A DNA stretch of 41,858 nucleotides from Mycobacterium sp. ACS4331 (GTDB lineage: Bacteria; Actinomycetota; Actinomycetes; Mycobacteriales; Mycobacteriaceae), in assembly GCF_001667265.1 (NCBI RefSeq), contig NZ_LZHW01000040.1, positions 1 through 41,858 of the forward strand, given 5' to 3'. Position 1 is the stretch's first letter. Each line of letters begins with the position of its first letter. Both the position numbers and the translations under genes were made by a program. Below are positions 41,720 through 41,858 of the stretch, piece after piece. The notes below the pieces were generated by a model. It was not told the origin of the DNA. It ran no database searches and worked only from the letters and a program-made list of their open reading frames with translations.

Positions 41720-41858
41720 TCATGCCGCCGCCCGGCAATCCGTCCCCGGTTTCTGTGGCGCCGGAGGCAGGGTCGTCACGGTGGTGGGCGGAGGGGCCGG
41801 CGCGGGTGGCTTCTCCGAACCCGATGTGGGCGCGGGCGTTTCGGCCGGAGTTTCGGTC
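41720..41858 (-). CDS. pstP: Ser/Thr phosphatase PstP, C-terminal end only
   Basis: Partial gene running off the right edge; only the last ~45 codons are present. The reading frame encodes a Pro/Thr-rich extracytoplasmic tail containing PPAPAPPPTTVTTLPPAPQK and ending in a Cys-containing DCRAAA before TGA at 41720-41722. No catalytic part is visible. The assignment rests on its position upstream of rodA and on the tail, which resembles the PstP extracellular end. PstP reverses PknA/PknB phosphorylation. Confidence 0.7.
   Translation of the reverse strand, partial: TETPAETPAPTSGSEKPPAPAPPPTTVTTLPPAPQKPGTDCRAAA

Overview
This window is the chromosomal replication-origin region of a high-GC mycobacterium, most likely a rapidly growing one (Mycolicibacterium type). 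The order mutT4, DUF6049, murJ, sigM, rsmA, trxB, trxC, cwlM | parB, parA, rsmG, jag, yidC, yidD, rnpA, rpmH | dnaA, oriC, dnaN, recF, dciA, gyrB, gyrA | cwsA, ppiA, crgA, trpG, pknB, pknA, pbpA, rodA, pstP is the classical mycobacterial origin order. A gnd-type gene between dnaN and recF fits rapid growers rather than M. tuberculosis. Family assignments rest on protein motifs and remembered homologues; no database search was run.

Layout. 1-7829: a translationally coupled (ATGA overlaps) mutT4-DUF6049-murJ block, then sigM and an rsmA that lacks its N-terminal anti-sigma domain. 7830-10631: thioredoxin reductase/thioredoxin behind a SigH-like promoter, then cwlM. 10668-16807: a minus-strand block running from rpmH through rnpA, yidD, yidC, jag, rsmG and parA to parB, with two perfect parS sites, plus an acetyltransferase-like gene. 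16808-19467: the origin, with a DnaA-box cluster before dnaA, dnaA itself (TTG start), and the dnaA-dnaN intergenic oriC. 19468-31529: dnaN, gnd, recF, dciA, gyrB, two paralogous MinD/EspI-like ATPases, gyrA and a DUF3566 gene. 31560-33893: tRNA-Ile, a 40-codon DLW-39-like gene, tRNA-Ala, then cwsA, ppiA, a PH-domain protein and crgA. 34003-41858: a DUF881 gene, trpG, and the minus-strand cell-growth operon pstP (3' end only)-rodA-pbpA-small ORF-pknA-pknB.

Function. Two themes interlock: chromosome replication, segregation and topology (DnaA, DnaN, RecF, DciA, gyrase, ParAB-parS), and peptidoglycan synthesis under Ser/Thr kinase control (PknA, PknB, PstP, RodA, PbpA, the MurJ-pseudokinase fusion, CwlM, CwsA, CrgA).

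Main departures from the textbook layout: (1) about 2.5 kb holding two tandem, diverged P-loop ATPases separates gyrB from gyrA, and gyrA appears to have its own promoter and leader hairpin; (2) the SigM anti-sigma factor has lost its cytoplasmic sigma-binding domain; (3) a 36-codon ORF made of two 54-bp tandem repeats, overlapping both neighbours by ATGA, sits between pbpA and pknA; (4) a 14-bp palindrome abuts a perfect DnaA box in front of the PH-domain gene. The gyrB-ATPase-ATPase-gyrA arrangement is the best candidate for an undescribed system.
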